Shown piece by piece: positions 34,164 to 42,992 of a stretch of 64,000 nt of DNA. Both the position numbers and the translations under genes were made by a program. Each line of letters begins with the position of its first letter. The stretch's first letter is position 1. The notes under the pieces are model-generated. The model saw only the letters and a list, made by a program, of their open reading frames with translations. It had not been told where the DNA came from and made no database searches. Location: positions 1,221,501-1,285,500 of the forward strand of contig NZ_CP089538.1 in NCBI RefSeq assembly GCF_021233055.1. Reading direction: 5' to 3'. This DNA comes from Spirosoma oryzicola (GTDB lineage Bacteria; Bacteroidota; Bacteroidia; Cytophagales; Spirosomataceae).

Positions 34164-35513
34164 ATGCGTAAATCGTTTACCCTTTTTTTCCTCTTTATCG
34201 TACTCGTTAGTGCCTGCCGTAAAGCGGACGACCCGCAACCTGATCAGCCCCCTGTTAATCGAGCTCCAGCCGCCTTTTCGGTATCGGCTAAACAGGCTGC
34301 GGTCGATGCTGATGTAATCCTGACCTGGACCAAAGCCAAAGACCCCGATGGTGACCCGGTTACCTACGCAGTGGTCTGGAAAGACACGCTGGCCAAAAAC
34401 CTGACCGATACCACGTACACGCTCAAGAATGTGGGCTACACGGCTGTGCTGAGCGGTACCGTCGTGGCTACCGACAGCAAAAAAGCGACCACTACGGCTG
34501 TTTTTAGTTTTACGACCGGTGCCTATCCGTACTCTGCCATTCCCGACGCCAATTTTGAGAAAGCCCTGATCGAGCTTGGAATTGATGATGTTCAGGATGG
34601 AAAAGTACTGACTGCCAATGCGCAGAAGGTGACACAGCTTAACTTATCATCAAAAGGAATCAAAAGCCTGCAAGGTATCGAGGTCTTTTCCAATCTGACT
34701 ATACTGGGTCTTCCGGCCAATAGTCTGACCACACTGGATATTAGTAAAAACACGGCGTTGACCGTACTGGATTGCTCGTTTAATCAGCTAACGGCGTTAG
34801 ACGTCAGCAAAAACACCCTGCTGGTGGAGTTGAATTGCAGCAGCGACCATCTGACCTCGTTAGACCTCAGTAACAATTCAAAGCTGACAAAACTTAGCTG
34901 TGGTACCGATGCCATCGTTTCACCGGGTATTAACCTGACCTCGTTAGACCTCAGTAAGAACCCAGCGTTGACCTACCTTTCGTTTGGAGGTAGCCGTGTA
35001 GGCTCGGTAGATGTCAGCAAAAACACCGCATTGACTTACCTGGATTGTAGTAGTCTAGGCTCACTGGATGTTAGCAAAAATACGGCACTAACGTACCTGT
35101 ATTGCAGCGGTCTAAGTTCATTGGATGTCAGCAACAACACGGCGCTTACCTATCTATCCTGTGGGTACGGGACCCTAGCTACGCTGGATGTCAGTAAAAA
35201 CGGGGCGCTGGAGAGGCTGGAATGTAGTCGTACCAATCTAGCCGCGTTGGATGTCAGTAAGAATCCCAAATTAACTCGCCTGTATTGTGCTGGGAATAAG
35301 CTAGCCACGCTGAACGTTACTAACACTACGGCTTTGACGTTTCTAAGTTGCTACGAGAATCAATTAACGGCATTAGATCTTCGGAGTAACAGCAAGCTAG
35401 CGGAGATGTTCTGTGGCAAAAACAACATTCGAACTATCTGCGTCAGCAGTCTTTCTGTGGTCACCAAAGACTGGAGCAAGGATGCGTCTGCTAACTACCA
35501 GGTTTGTCAGTAA
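34164..35513 (+). CDS. Leucine-rich-repeat surface lipoprotein
   Basis: A 449-residue protein with a lipoprotein signal (FIVLVSAC, Cys about 18). A fibronectin/cadherin-like sandwich spans about residues 32-120 (FSVSAKQAAVDADVILTWTKAKDPDGDPVTYAVVW, read in parts). A capping segment (AIPDANFEKALIELGIDDVQDGKVL) is followed by about eleven leucine-rich repeats to about residue 430. The repeat unit is near 21 residues, L-x-x-L-D-V-S-K-N-T-x-L-T-x-L-x-C-S, with a Cys at a fixed position; two middle repeats are two residues shorter. The last part closes with paired Cys. Such LRR lipoproteins in Bacteroidota are surface-binding proteins. Ligand unknown. The start is the ATG at 34164. Confidence 0.88.
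   Translation: MRKSFTLFFLFIVLVSACRKADDPQPDQPPVNRAPAAFSVSAKQAAVDADVILTWTKAKDPDGDPVTYAVVWKDTLAKNLTDTTYTLKNVGYTAVLSGTVVATDSKKATTTAVFSFTTGAYPYSAIPDANFEKALIELGIDDVQDGKVLTANAQKVTQLNLSSKGIKSLQGIEVFSNLTILGLPANSLTTLDISKNTALTVLDCSFNQLTALDVSKNTLLVELNCSSDHLTSLDLSNNSKLTKLSCGTDAIVSPGINLTSLDLSKNPALTYLSFGGSRVGSVDVSKNTALTYLDCSSLGSLDVSKNTALTYLYCSGLSSLDVSNNTALTYLSCGYGTLATLDVSKNGALERLECSRTNLAALDVSKNPKLTRLYCAGNKLATLNVTNTTALTFLSCYENQLTALDLRSNSKLAEMFCGKNNIRTICVSSLSVVTKDWSKDASANYQVCQ
34700..35440 (+). repeat. Internal tandem LRR-encoding repeat (about 57-63 bp units)
   Basis: Units of about 63 bases recur, each encoding LDVSKNTALTYLxCS-like residues, with near-identical DNA in the middle (around 35010-35150, for instance GGATGTCAGCAAAAACAC-type cores). 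Two adjacent units are 57 bases. The sequence similarity between neighbours suggests recent unit duplication, and thus possible copy-number variation between strains. Confidence 0.8.
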
Positions 35514-35530
35514 TCGCTAAGTGCCTATCG

Positions 35531-35568
35531 AAGCCCGTATGATTGGCCGAAACCACGCATACGGGCTT
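35531..35568 (+). terminator. Hairpin terminator after the LRR gene
   Basis: A perfect 11-base stem (35531-35541 with 35558-35568) 17 bases past the stop codon, with a 16-base loop. Only a short T-run follows. Confidence 0.75.
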
Positions 35569-35654
35569 TGTCGGTTATAGCCATCAACACCCGCAAACTC
35601 GTTATAGACGGTGGCTCGTAGCCTGCGTCTGGTACAGAAAGTAAGACGCTGCTT

Positions 35655-35685
35655 TTTGGCGATTCAAAAATTATCCGTAATTTTA
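35655..35685 (+). promoter_or_regulatory. Candidate guaB promoter
   Basis: TTTG at 35655-35658 and TAATTTTA at 35678-35685 are 19 bases apart, matching the Bacteroidota TTTG/TAnnTTTG pair with one mismatch in the -7 box. Transcription would start about 25-30 bases before the guaB ATG. This is a by-eye match. Confidence 0.5.
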
Positions 35686-35716
35686 TCCGGCAAATAACAT
35701 CACCTGTTTATTTGCC

Positions 35717-37189
35717 ATGAGCTTAGATACGAGCAAGTTTCTTTACGAGGCTCTCACCTACGACGACGTATTGCTGTTACCTGCCTATTCGGAGGTTCTC
35801 CCACGCGATACAAACACAACAAGCCAGCTTACCCGCACCATCCGACTGAACATTCCGCTTATCTCGGCGGCTATGGACACCGTTACGGAGTCGGCACTGG
35901 CGATTGCGATGGCGCAGGAAGGAGGCATCGGAATCATTCATAAAAACATGAGTGTTGAGGCTCAGGCCGACGAGGTCCGCAAAGTCAAACGCTCCGAAAG
36001 TGGGATGATCATCGATCCCATCACCCTCTCTGAAACCGCTACGCTGGCTGACGCGCTCAAGATCATGCGCGAGTTCAAAATCGGCGGTATTCCCGTGGTC
36101 GATGAGACCGGTAAACTAGTTGGTATTCTGACCAATAGGGATTTACGTTTTCAAAACGATCTGTCGAAACCCGTAGCGGGTATTATGACCCGCGAAAAGC
36201 TGATTACCGCCCGCGAAGGATTAACGCTGGAAGAAGCTGAAAGCATTCTTCAGGAGTATCGCATCGAAAAGCTGCCGATTGTGAATGACGATTATCATCT
36301 GGTCGGCCTGATTACTTACAAAGATATTTTAAAGAAGAAAAGCCATCCCAACGCCTGCAAAGACGAACTGGGTCGGCTACGTGTAGGGGCAGCCGTCGGC
36401 GTAACACCTGACCTGAACCGACGCATTGAAGCTCTCGTAAAAGCGGGGGTTGATGTGATCAGCGTCGATACCGCTCACGGACACTCGAAAGGGGTACTGG
36501 ATGCTGTTCGCAACATTAAAGCGCAGTTTCCGAAACTACAGGTTATCGCCGGAAACGTAGCAACGGGCGACGGAGCCAAAGCACTTGCCGATGCGGGTGC
36601 TGATGCCGTTAAGGTCGGTGTTGGACCAGGTAGTATCTGTACCACCCGGATCATTGCCGGAATCGGTATGCCGCAGCTGTCGGCGGTTTACGAAGCGGCC
36701 AAGGCGTTACAAGGTACCGACGTTCCGATCATTGCCGATGGAGGTATTCGCTTTTCGGGCGATATCACAAAGGCCATTGCCGGAGGAGCTAGTACGGTTA
36801 TGATCGGATCGCTGCTGGCCGGAACCGAAGAGGCACCGGGCGAAGTGGTACTGTACGAAGGTCGTCGGTTCAAAACGTACCGGGGCATGGGGTCGGTAGA
36901 AGCAATGGAGGACGGTTCGAAAGACCGGTATTTCCAGGATGCCGAAGACGACATCAAAAAACTCGTACCGGAAGGCATCGTGGGTCGGGTACCGTTCAAA
37001 GGCAAAGTGGCCGAAATCACCTATCAGATGGTTGGTGGTCTGAAAGCGGGTATGGGCTACTGCGGAGCTCCCGACATTCCGGCTTTACAGCAAGCGAAGT
37101 TCGTGAAAATAACAACGGCCGGTTCGCGCGAAAGCCATCCGCACGATATTTCGATTCAGAAAGAAGCACCCAACTATTCGGCTCGGTAA
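35717..37189 (+). CDS. guaB: IMP dehydrogenase
   Basis: A 490-residue cytosolic enzyme oxidising IMP to XMP with NAD, the committed step to GMP. The TIM-barrel halves flank two CBS domains (about 95-205: [21 protein letters not shown] and [16 protein letters not shown]). The catalytic Cys308 lies in the loop [15 protein letters not shown]; the flap region and [13 protein letters not shown] segment (here [10 protein letters not shown]) follow at about 410-420. The ending [20 protein letters not shown] is typical. Full length. It is a single gene between two terminators with a plausible own promoter. Confidence 0.97.
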   Translation: MSLDTSKFLYEALTYDDVLLLPAYSEVLPRDTNTTSQLTRTIRLNIPLISAAMDTVTESALAIAMAQEGGIGIIHKNMSVEAQADEVRKVKRSESGMIIDPITLSETATLADALKIMREFKIGGIPVVDETGKLVGILTNRDLRFQNDLSKPVAGIMTREKLITAREGLTLEEAESILQEYRIEKLPIVNDDYHLVGLITYKDILKKKSHPNACKDELGRLRVGAAVGVTPDLNRRIEALVKAGVDVISVDTAHGHSKGVLDAVRNIKAQFPKLQVIAGNVATGDGAKALADAGADAVKVGVGPGSICTTRIIAGIGMPQLSAVYEAAKALQGTDVPIIADGGIRFSGDITKAIAGGASTVMIGSLLAGTEEAPGEVVLYEGRRFKTYRGMGSVEAMEDGSKDRYFQDAEDDIKKLVPEGIVGRVPFKGKVAEITYQMVGGLKAGMGYCGAPDIPALQQAKFVKITTAGSRESHPHDISIQKEAPNYSAR

Positions 37190-37226
37190 GCGCACCCGCG
37201 ATTGCTGTACGTAGTTAGTAAGTAGT

Positions 37227-37283
37227 GGCTCTGAATCTCATAATCGGACAATTCATGTCGATTATGAGATTCAGAGCCTTTTT
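37227..37283 (+). terminator. Strong terminator after guaB
   Basis: A perfect 20-base stem (37227-37246 with 37259-37278) is followed directly by five Ts, 37 bases past the stop codon. Confidence 0.9.
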
Positions 37284-37420
37284 GTTGGAGACTGGTTTGA
37301 AGGCCGTTGCCTTTTTCGGTTCGATGGGCTTAATTTTTGAGAAAACTGTTTCGGAAAGGAGGTAGTTGTTAAAAAACTGTCGCACACTAAGCAGCGATGG
37401 AAATTTAAACAGACAACGTA

Positions 37421-38371
37421 ATGGAAAAACGCAAAATTGGTCACTCAGAACTGTCGGTAGCCCCGCTATCGTTCGGCGGCAACGTGTTTGGGTGGACGGC
37501 TGATGAGTCTACCTCTTTTCAATTGCTGGATGCCTTTGTGGCCGCTGGCTTCAACCTAATCGATACCGCTGATGTGTACTCGCGCTGGGTGCCGGGCAAC
37601 AATGGTGGTGAATCAGAAACGATCATTGGTAAATGGCTAAAACAGAGCGGCAAACGCGATCAGGTCGTTATTGCTACTAAACTCGGTGCCGAGATGGCTC
37701 CCGACAAAAAAGGATTGTCGAAGGAGTATGTCAAACAGGCGGTGGAAGACTCACTACGACGGCTGCAAACCGACTACATTGACCTGTACCAGACGCACTA
37801 CGACGACCTGAACACGCCGGTTCAGGAAACGCTGGAAGCACTCGACAAACTGATCAACGAAGGTAAAGTGCGGGTGATCGGCGCGTCGAACTTTACACCC
37901 GAACGGTTAACGGAATCACTGGAAGTAAGCGAAAAATTGGGGTATGCTGCTTACCAGAGTCTGCAACCCGAATACAATTTGTACGACCGGCAAAATTACG
38001 AAACGCAGTACGAGCCTATTGTGCAACAATACGGCCTGAGCGTTATTAGTTATTATTCGCTGGCCAGCGGTTTCCTGACCGGCAAATATCGTTCGGAAGC
38101 CGATTTATCGAAAAGTCCGCGCGGGCAGGGCGTTAAAAAATACCTCGACGACCGTGGTCAATCCATCCTGAAAGCACTCGATGAGGTTGCGGAACAGTAC
38201 AACGCCACGCCCGCCCAGGTGTCACTGGCCTGGCTAATGGCTCGTCCGGGGATCGCGGCTCCCATTGCCAGCGCCACCAGCGTTGATCAGTTGCACGAAA
38301 TCGCCAAAGCCGCCGAGTTGAAGCTGGACGAAGCCGCAATAGATAAATTGACGACTGCCAGCGCGTGGTAG
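37421..38371 (+). CDS. Aldo/keto reductase
   Basis: A 316-residue NADPH-dependent oxidoreductase of the AKR superfamily, TIM barrel. The catalytic tetrad is visible: Asp and Tyr in IDTADVYSRW (about 47-56), Lys in VVIATKLG (about 86) and His in YQTHYDDLNTPV (about 127). The closing coenzyme motif is around APIASATSVDQLHEIAKA. It resembles the AKR11/YghZ-like subgroup. The substrate is unknown. It is a single gene with a hairpin after it and a guaB terminator before it. Confidence 0.93.
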   Translation: MEKRKIGHSELSVAPLSFGGNVFGWTADESTSFQLLDAFVAAGFNLIDTADVYSRWVPGNNGGESETIIGKWLKQSGKRDQVVIATKLGAEMAPDKKGLSKEYVKQAVEDSLRRLQTDYIDLYQTHYDDLNTPVQETLEALDKLINEGKVRVIGASNFTPERLTESLEVSEKLGYAAYQSLQPEYNLYDRQNYETQYEPIVQQYGLSVISYYSLASGFLTGKYRSEADLSKSPRGQGVKKYLDDRGQSILKALDEVAEQYNATPAQVSLAWLMARPGIAAPIASATSVDQLHEIAKAAELKLDEAAIDKLTTASAW

Positions 38372-38381
38372 CTGTTTTTTT

Positions 38382-38432
38382 GACAGGATTTACGAGATCG
38401 GTTTGTAAACTTGACATCTCGTAAGTCCTGTC
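38382..38432 (+). terminator. Hairpin between the reductase and channel genes
   Basis: A 17-base stem with a single G-U/mismatch position (38382-38398 with 38416-38432) has a 17-base loop, preceded by a run of seven Ts and followed by three. It lies 10 bases past the reductase stop and 17 bases before the channel ATG, so it may also affect the channel leader. Confidence 0.65.
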
Positions 38433-38449
38433 TTTAAAACAAAGTACCT

Positions 38450-39187
38450 ATGAACCCACCAACATCATCCAAACTGATGTTGCATCAGGTGGTTACGCTG
38501 GTCATGTCGGTGTATGTCGTCCTGACATTACTCGTCAGGGAACTTGTGCCCATGCACAAAGAAACCCGGCAACTGCTCGATCAGATCGATACGGGCGTCT
38601 GCATTTATTTTTTGTTTGACTTCTTTGTCCGACTGTACCAGGCTCCCGACAAGCGAAAATTTCTGCGTTGGGGTTGGATCGATCTGCTGGCGAGTATTCC
38701 GACGCTTGACTGGCTGCGGTTAGGTCAGCTCGTGCGCGTTATCCGCATTTTACGCATGGTTCGTGCGTTTCGTTCCCTGCGCGAATTTCTGACCTACCTT
38801 TTCCGCAACCGTGCCAACGGTACCCTGTCGGTAGTCCTGCTCAGTTCCGTACTACTGATGATCTTTGGGGCTATATCCATTTTGTACGCCGAGCGGGTGC
38901 CGGAAGCTAACATAAAAACTCCGTCCGACGCCTTGTGGTGGGCTTTTGTTACCATCACGACCGTTGGCTACGGCGACCGCTTTCCAGTGACGACCTTAGG
39001 CCGATTCATTGCCGCCGTGCTCATGATTGCGGGGGTAGGCTTGTTTGGTACGTTCACCGGTTACGTAGCCAATTTCTTCGTTGAAGAGGAACAGGATAAA
39101 GACAAGGACGATCTACACGCACTTGTTGACGAAATTCGCCAGCTCCGCCAGAAAATAGAAGCATTGGAAAAACGCCTGGATTCGTAA
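38450..39187 (+). CDS. Voltage-gated-type potassium channel
   Basis: A 245-residue inner-membrane channel with six TM segments. S1 is near 12-32, S2 about 48-62, S3 about 75-84 and an S4-like helix carries regularly spaced Arg (VRVIRILRMVRAFRSLREF). The outer pore helix follows, then the selectivity filter TTVGYGDRFP (about 166-175), S6 (FIAAVLMIAGVGLFGTFTGYV) and a short C-terminal coiled coil (LHALVDEIRQLRQKIEALEKRL). The GYGD filter marks K+ selectivity; the coil probably drives tetramer assembly. Regular Arg spacing suggests voltage sensing. It is compact, like KvAP-type bacterial channels. Confidence 0.92.
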   Translation: MNPPTSSKLMLHQVVTLVMSVYVVLTLLVRELVPMHKETRQLLDQIDTGVCIYFLFDFFVRLYQAPDKRKFLRWGWIDLLASIPTLDWLRLGQLVRVIRILRMVRAFRSLREFLTYLFRNRANGTLSVVLLSSVLLMIFGAISILYAERVPEANIKTPSDALWWAFVTITTVGYGDRFPVTTLGRFIAAVLMIAGVGLFGTFTGYVANFFVEEEQDKDKDDLHALVDEIRQLRQKIEALEKRLDS

Positions 39188-39219
39188 CGGATAAAGACTG
39201 CATTGCCAAGCGCCAAACG

Positions 39220-40209
39220 CTATCGATCTTCTTTCGACAGACTAGTGGGCAGATCGTACAGTAGCCACGTCTTGTTTTCAATAGCCGCTGACTTCTGCCG
39301 GATTAGATTAATAAAATCAGTGATACCCAACGGCTCATTTCCGTTGGCGTGAATAAGTACCAGACTGCCTTGCTTGGGCTGTTGATTTTTAGCCAGCCAG
39401 GCATCGCTACCGATGGGTAACAAACCAAAAGCCAGAATTTTATCGAATACGGCTTTATCGGAAACGAGTCCCGGAAATCGGAAAAAAATGGATGGAACCA
39501 GCCCGTTTTGAAGCATTGCCTGTTCGTTGAGCAGCACTTCATCATCGATGTTTGTATTGGCTTCCAATAGGAAATTTACCGGAAGCGGCAGACGCGGATT
39601 GAAGCGATGGTGGTACGAATGGTTGACCCACGTTATGACGAGTTCACCCCGGCTGACCAGATCTTTCAGATAAGCCAGATCGTCCTGATGCTTTTCCATC
39701 CAAAGTCCGGTAATCGTTATGGTGATCGGTATCGGCTTTTCTTCGGGCTCGAAGGCGCGGATCAACTGTTCAAATACCGAACGCGTTAAGGGTTTTGTTG
39801 ATGGGCAAAGATCAATGGTCAGGCTGAAACCGCGCTCGGTTGTATCGGTTCGTTCCAGACCCGCATCCTGCAAATGCTGATCGCGCTGTTGCTCAGCCTG
39901 CAAAGCCCGGACGTAAGGTGCCTTCTGAAATGTCTGAGTTAGTTGCGACCAGGGCAACGTCTGAATATCATTAGCCGATAAACTGGAGACACTGGTTTTG
40001 AGCGTTTCGGGATTGACCAGGAGGTAGCGCGTTTGCCGGTTTTGCTGCCATTGGCGCAGTACTAGCTGCTGGGGTTGGGCACGGGTTTTCCCGAAATAGA
40101 CACGATACTTGGTAATCTGGCCAAAAGCCGTAAAACTAATGAGCACGAATAAGCAACTGACACGCAGAAAACGGGACACTGGACGAATAATGGGGTTAGT
40201 GGTGTACAA
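39220..40209 (-). CDS. Exported polysaccharide-deacetylase-like protein with altered NodB motif
   Basis: A protein of 329 residues from a TTG start at 40209; a GTG at 40179 is a plausible alternative giving a tidier signal peptide (MSRFLRVSCLFVLISFTAFGQ). The C-terminal half has the NodB layout: FSLTIDLCPSTKPL (motif 1, about 128-141) where TFDDG is replaced by TIDLC so the metal-binding second Asp is missing, WVNHSYHHRF (motif 2, His pair kept), FFRFPGLVS (motif 3) and a closing SLVLIHANGN. Known members deacetylate chitin-like or peptidoglycan sugars in the periplasm; here the metal site may differ. It ends an operon with MazG and phosphoesterase genes (9-base gap). Confidence 0.78.
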   Translation of the reverse strand: MYTTNPIIRPVSRFLRVSCLFVLISFTAFGQITKYRVYFGKTRAQPQQLVLRQWQQNRQTRYLLVNPETLKTSVSSLSANDIQTLPWSQLTQTFQKAPYVRALQAEQQRDQHLQDAGLERTDTTERGFSLTIDLCPSTKPLTRSVFEQLIRAFEPEEKPIPITITITGLWMEKHQDDLAYLKDLVSRGELVITWVNHSYHHRFNPRLPLPVNFLLEANTNIDDEVLLNEQAMLQNGLVPSIFFRFPGLVSDKAVFDKILAFGLLPIGSDAWLAKNQQPKQGSLVLIHANGNEPLGITDFINLIRQKSAAIENKTWLLYDLPTSLSKEDR

Positions 40210-40218
40210 CGGACAAGC

Positions 40219-40950
40219 TCAAAGGTAATGCACCGTGCTGTTGGTGCCGTGCGTTGTGAGATTGATTTCCCGGATACCAATGCAATAATTGTCGACAACC
40301 ATGTCAGGGGTATCCTGCTTCAGTTGGACGAATGTCGAAGGAGTTAGTAACGCTATCAGGTTTCCTCGCTGAACCACTTTTTCGGCGTGATAATGACCGC
40401 AAACCACCGTGATATGGCAGGGCGAACTCTTCATCAGTTGCAGAAAATCGTCGCTTTGCCGAAACGGGTAATGGCTGTCCATGTAGATCGCATCAGCTGG
40501 TAGGGGCGGGTGATGCATGAAAACAAGCAGGTTGTTGTGGCGCAAAGCGGCCACGTAGTCCTTTAGCCACGTCCACTGCTTGGGTGATAATTCCCCTTTG
40601 GCCGTATCCAGAAATAGGGTGGGCCGACCTTCGAGGGGTAAAGCGTAGTAAAACTCGTTGTCTTGCAAATGCTGCTTTCGCCCGAACACATCAGCCAATA
40701 TTGCCGGGTCGTCGTGGTTACCGGCAATGAGGTAGTAAGGATAAGGAAGTTTGTCCAGTTCCTGCTTGATCCATGCGTAAATGGCATGGTCGCCAACCGC
40801 ATTGGCGAGGTCACCACCGATGACCAGGCAATTTGGATTTATGGTAGGGAGAAAAGCGAGCGCCTTCAAAAAGTTTTGCCGCACATCGACGCCCATCGGG
40901 TTCTGGTCTGGCGTATCGATGTGTAAATCCGTGATGAAGGCGATTCGCAT
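40219..40950 (-). CDS. Calcineurin-like metallophosphoesterase (CpdA-like)
   Basis: A 243-residue dinuclear metal phosphoesterase. Signature motifs are all present: ITDLHID (about 6-12), VIGGDLANA (about 43-51), LIAGNHDDPA (about 75-84), VFMHHPPLP (about 145-153) and VVCGHYHAE (about 183-191). It resembles class III cyclic nucleotide phosphodiesterases (Icc/CpdA), although substrate cannot be decided from motifs alone. Cytosolic, no signal peptide. It lies 11 bases after mazG and 9 bases before the deacetylase start, so the three are one transcript. Confidence 0.9.
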   Translation of the reverse strand: MRIAFITDLHIDTPDQNPMGVDVRQNFLKALAFLPTINPNCLVIGGDLANAVGDHAIYAWIKQELDKLPYPYYLIAGNHDDPAILADVFGRKQHLQDNEFYYALPLEGRPTLFLDTAKGELSPKQWTWLKDYVAALRHNNLLVFMHHPPLPADAIYMDSHYPFRQSDDFLQLMKSSPCHITVVCGHYHAEKVVQRGNLIALLTPSTFVQLKQDTPDMVVDNYCIGIREINLTTHGTNSTVHYL

Positions 40951-40961
40951 GAAAATTGGGA

Positions 40962-41780
40962 TCAGATTGTTTTGGCTTCGTTCCAGTACACGTCCATTTC
41001 AGCCAGCGTCATCTCCTGCAAAGATTTACCGTTAGCACGCGCTTGCTGTTCTAGATACGTAAAGCGTTTGATAAACTTTTTGTTTGTGCGTTCGAGCGCT
41101 GTTTCGGGGTTAATATCAATAAAGCGGGCATAATTGACCAGTGAAAACAGCAGATCGCCAAATTCGCCTTCGGCGCGGCTGGAATCAATGGCTTCGTTCG
41201 TATCGGTATTGAACTCGTCTTTGAACTCCTTCATTTCCTCTTCCACTTTCTCCCAAACCTGTTGTTTCTCTTCCCAGTCGAAACCCGCTCCCCGTGCTTT
41301 TTCCTGAATGCGCATCGCTTTCACCAGCGCAGGCAGCGAACCCGGTACGCCACCCAGCACCGACTTATTTCCTTCTTTCAGTTTCAACTGTTCCCAGTTG
41401 GCTTTTACCTGATCTTCGGTTTCGGCAACCGCGTCGCCGTAAATGTGCGGGTGTCGGCTAATGAGTTTGTCGCAGATGCTATTGAATACATCGGCCATAT
41501 CGAAATCGCCCGTTTCCGACGCAATTTTAGCGTAAAAAACTAAGTGCAATTGAATGTCACCCAGCTCTTTACGAATTTCGGTCTTATCTTTTTCCAGAAT
41601 GGCATCCGACAGTTCGTAGGTTTCTTCGATGGTCAAGTGCCGAAGCGTATCCATCGTTTGTTTACGATCCCAGGGGCACTGGTCGCGTAGTTCATCCATG
41701 ATCGTCAACAAGCGATCAAATGCCATTAGCTGCTCCTGACGGCGGGCGGGTAAATCGTGAAATTGCTTTATCTGGCTCAT
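40962..41780 (-). CDS. mazG: Nucleoside triphosphate pyrophosphohydrolase MazG
   Basis: A 272-residue all-helical enzyme hydrolysing (d)NTPs to NMP and pyrophosphate, a housecleaning activity linked to stress and (p)ppGpp control in E. coli. Two MazG repeats are seen: DQCPWDRKQTMDTLRHLTIEETYELSDAI with ELGDIQLHLVFYA (about 35-88), and a second with EFGDLLFSLVNYARF (about 205-220). The Glu/Asp metal-binding EExxE/ExxD residues are intact in the first. Full length. First gene of the mazG-phosphoesterase-deacetylase operon. Confidence 0.95.
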   Translation of the reverse strand: MSQIKQFHDLPARRQEQLMAFDRLLTIMDELRDQCPWDRKQTMDTLRHLTIEETYELSDAILEKDKTEIRKELGDIQLHLVFYAKIASETGDFDMADVFNSICDKLISRHPHIYGDAVAETEDQVKANWEQLKLKEGNKSVLGGVPGSLPALVKAMRIQEKARGAGFDWEEKQQVWEKVEEEMKEFKDEFNTDTNEAIDSSRAEGEFGDLLFSLVNYARFIDINPETALERTNKKFIKRFTYLEQQARANGKSLQEMTLAEMDVYWNEAKTI

Positions 41781-42106
41781 AGCTCAATAAGGATTAAACA
41801 GCGCCATTGGTTTACGGCTAGCAGAATTTTTGAAAAAACTTCGTTTATCGACACGATCAGTAAATCGCCGGTAGCAAGGCAGACGAACGTAACGAAGCAT
41901 TAATCAACACGACTAGACTCGCGACTTCAACTCGAACGAATGAGGCTGTCCGATTTTAATGGAAAAACTGTCCGAGAACGGACGTAGCAGTAAAAATAGT
42001 TTTGCTAAGCGATTGGTAAGCAGTTGATTGATACGATGGCACGTCACTTGATGGAAGATTGTGTACGTTGTCCGACACGGTATAGCCGGGTTGACAAAAG
42101 CTTAAC
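41781..42106. other. Intergenic region upstream of mazG
   Basis: About 325 bases between mazG and the class IV aminotransferase, both on the minus strand. No gene, strong promoter pair or terminator was recognised; a small GTCCG/CGGAC hairpin lies at 41970-41983. It probably carries the mazG promoter. Confidence 0.45.
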
Positions 42107-42910
42107 TTAAACCGATATATCCATGAAAAGTTGCCTGATCCGGTCTGCATGTGCGGCAGACCATTCTCCGCGAAATACCTGAATACCCATGACGTTAGCG
42201 GCAAAAACGACCTTGGCCTCATCCAGCTCCGCAGGAAGAAAAAAGCCTTCCTGGTGCGTGGTAAAATGACGAAGTAACTGCCGTCGGGCGATGCCATTGA
42301 TGCAGCCTGTTTTAAGCGAAGGCGTAAACAGCGTTTCGTTTTTAAACCAGAACAGGTTCGAAGCGACGCATTCCGCCAGATAGCCTTCGGTACTCAAGAG
42401 GATTACGTCGTTTAGTTCACGTTCCTGCTTGTGTAAGCCAGCCAACACATACGGTAACGAATTGAGCGTTTTACACGCTGAAAAAGGCGATTCCGACAAC
42501 CGAACCAGGTCATAAACGGCTATTTTTGACTGTTGGGTGATAGCGAAGGACAAGCCGGGACGGGCACTAATCAAATAATTGATTTCCTGGCTGGAAGGCG
42601 TGTAGAGTCCGCCGGGTTTTCGCCAGATTTGAAGTTTGATCCGTGCGGGTTGGTCAAGAAGTTTGTTGGCCGAGAGCAGTTGAAAAACAAGCTGCTGGAT
42701 CGTTGATGACGTAAGCTGTGTGGGAGCCCGTAAACGCAAAGCCGCCATTCCCGCCGTGAGCCGGTCCATGTGATCAGGCCAGAACCAAAGGTGGTTATTT
42801 TCGTAGCGAATGGTTTCAAAAATACCGTCGCCGTATTGAAAAGCCCGGTCGTTGATCGGCAACCGAAACTCGTCTTCAGTAATTACATCCGAATTATAAA
42901 TCAGAAACAT
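42107..42910 (-). CDS. Class IV PLP aminotransferase (PabC/IlvE-like)
   Basis: A 267-residue fold-type IV PLP enzyme. The start has INDRAFQYGDGIFETIRYE (about 18-36); the Schiff-base Lys is in SACKTLNSLPYVLAG (about 140-154), followed by ELNDVILLSTEGYLAECVASNLFW (about 159-182) and CINGIARRQLL (about 196). It matches aminodeoxychorismate lyase or branched-chain transaminase-type proteins. The short length favours a PabC-like role in folate synthesis, but no pabA/pabB adjoins, and a role in D-amino-acid or branched-chain transamination is possible. Divergent from tolC-like. Confidence 0.88.
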   Translation of the reverse strand: MFLIYNSDVITEDEFRLPINDRAFQYGDGIFETIRYENNHLWFWPDHMDRLTAGMAALRLRAPTQLTSSTIQQLVFQLLSANKLLDQPARIKLQIWRKPGGLYTPSSQEINYLISARPGLSFAITQQSKIAVYDLVRLSESPFSACKTLNSLPYVLAGLHKQERELNDVILLSTEGYLAECVASNLFWFKNETLFTPSLKTGCINGIARRQLLRHFTTHQEGFFLPAELDEAKVVFAANVMGIQVFRGEWSAAHADRIRQLFMDISV

Positions 42911-42955
42911 GCTTAGTTTGCGCCGTTTATCCCAAAAATATAGTAGCCTCGAAAG

Positions 42956-42963
42956 TAAGTTTG
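42956..42963 (+). promoter_or_regulatory. Candidate -7 box for the tolC-MFP operon
   Basis: TAAGTTTG matches the TAnnTTTG consensus exactly and lies 30 bases before the tolC-like ATG. No -33 partner at the expected spacing was seen, so it is a partial promoter match. Confidence 0.4.
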
Positions 42964-42992
42964 TATCATTGAACCATCAAAATCCAACGAAC

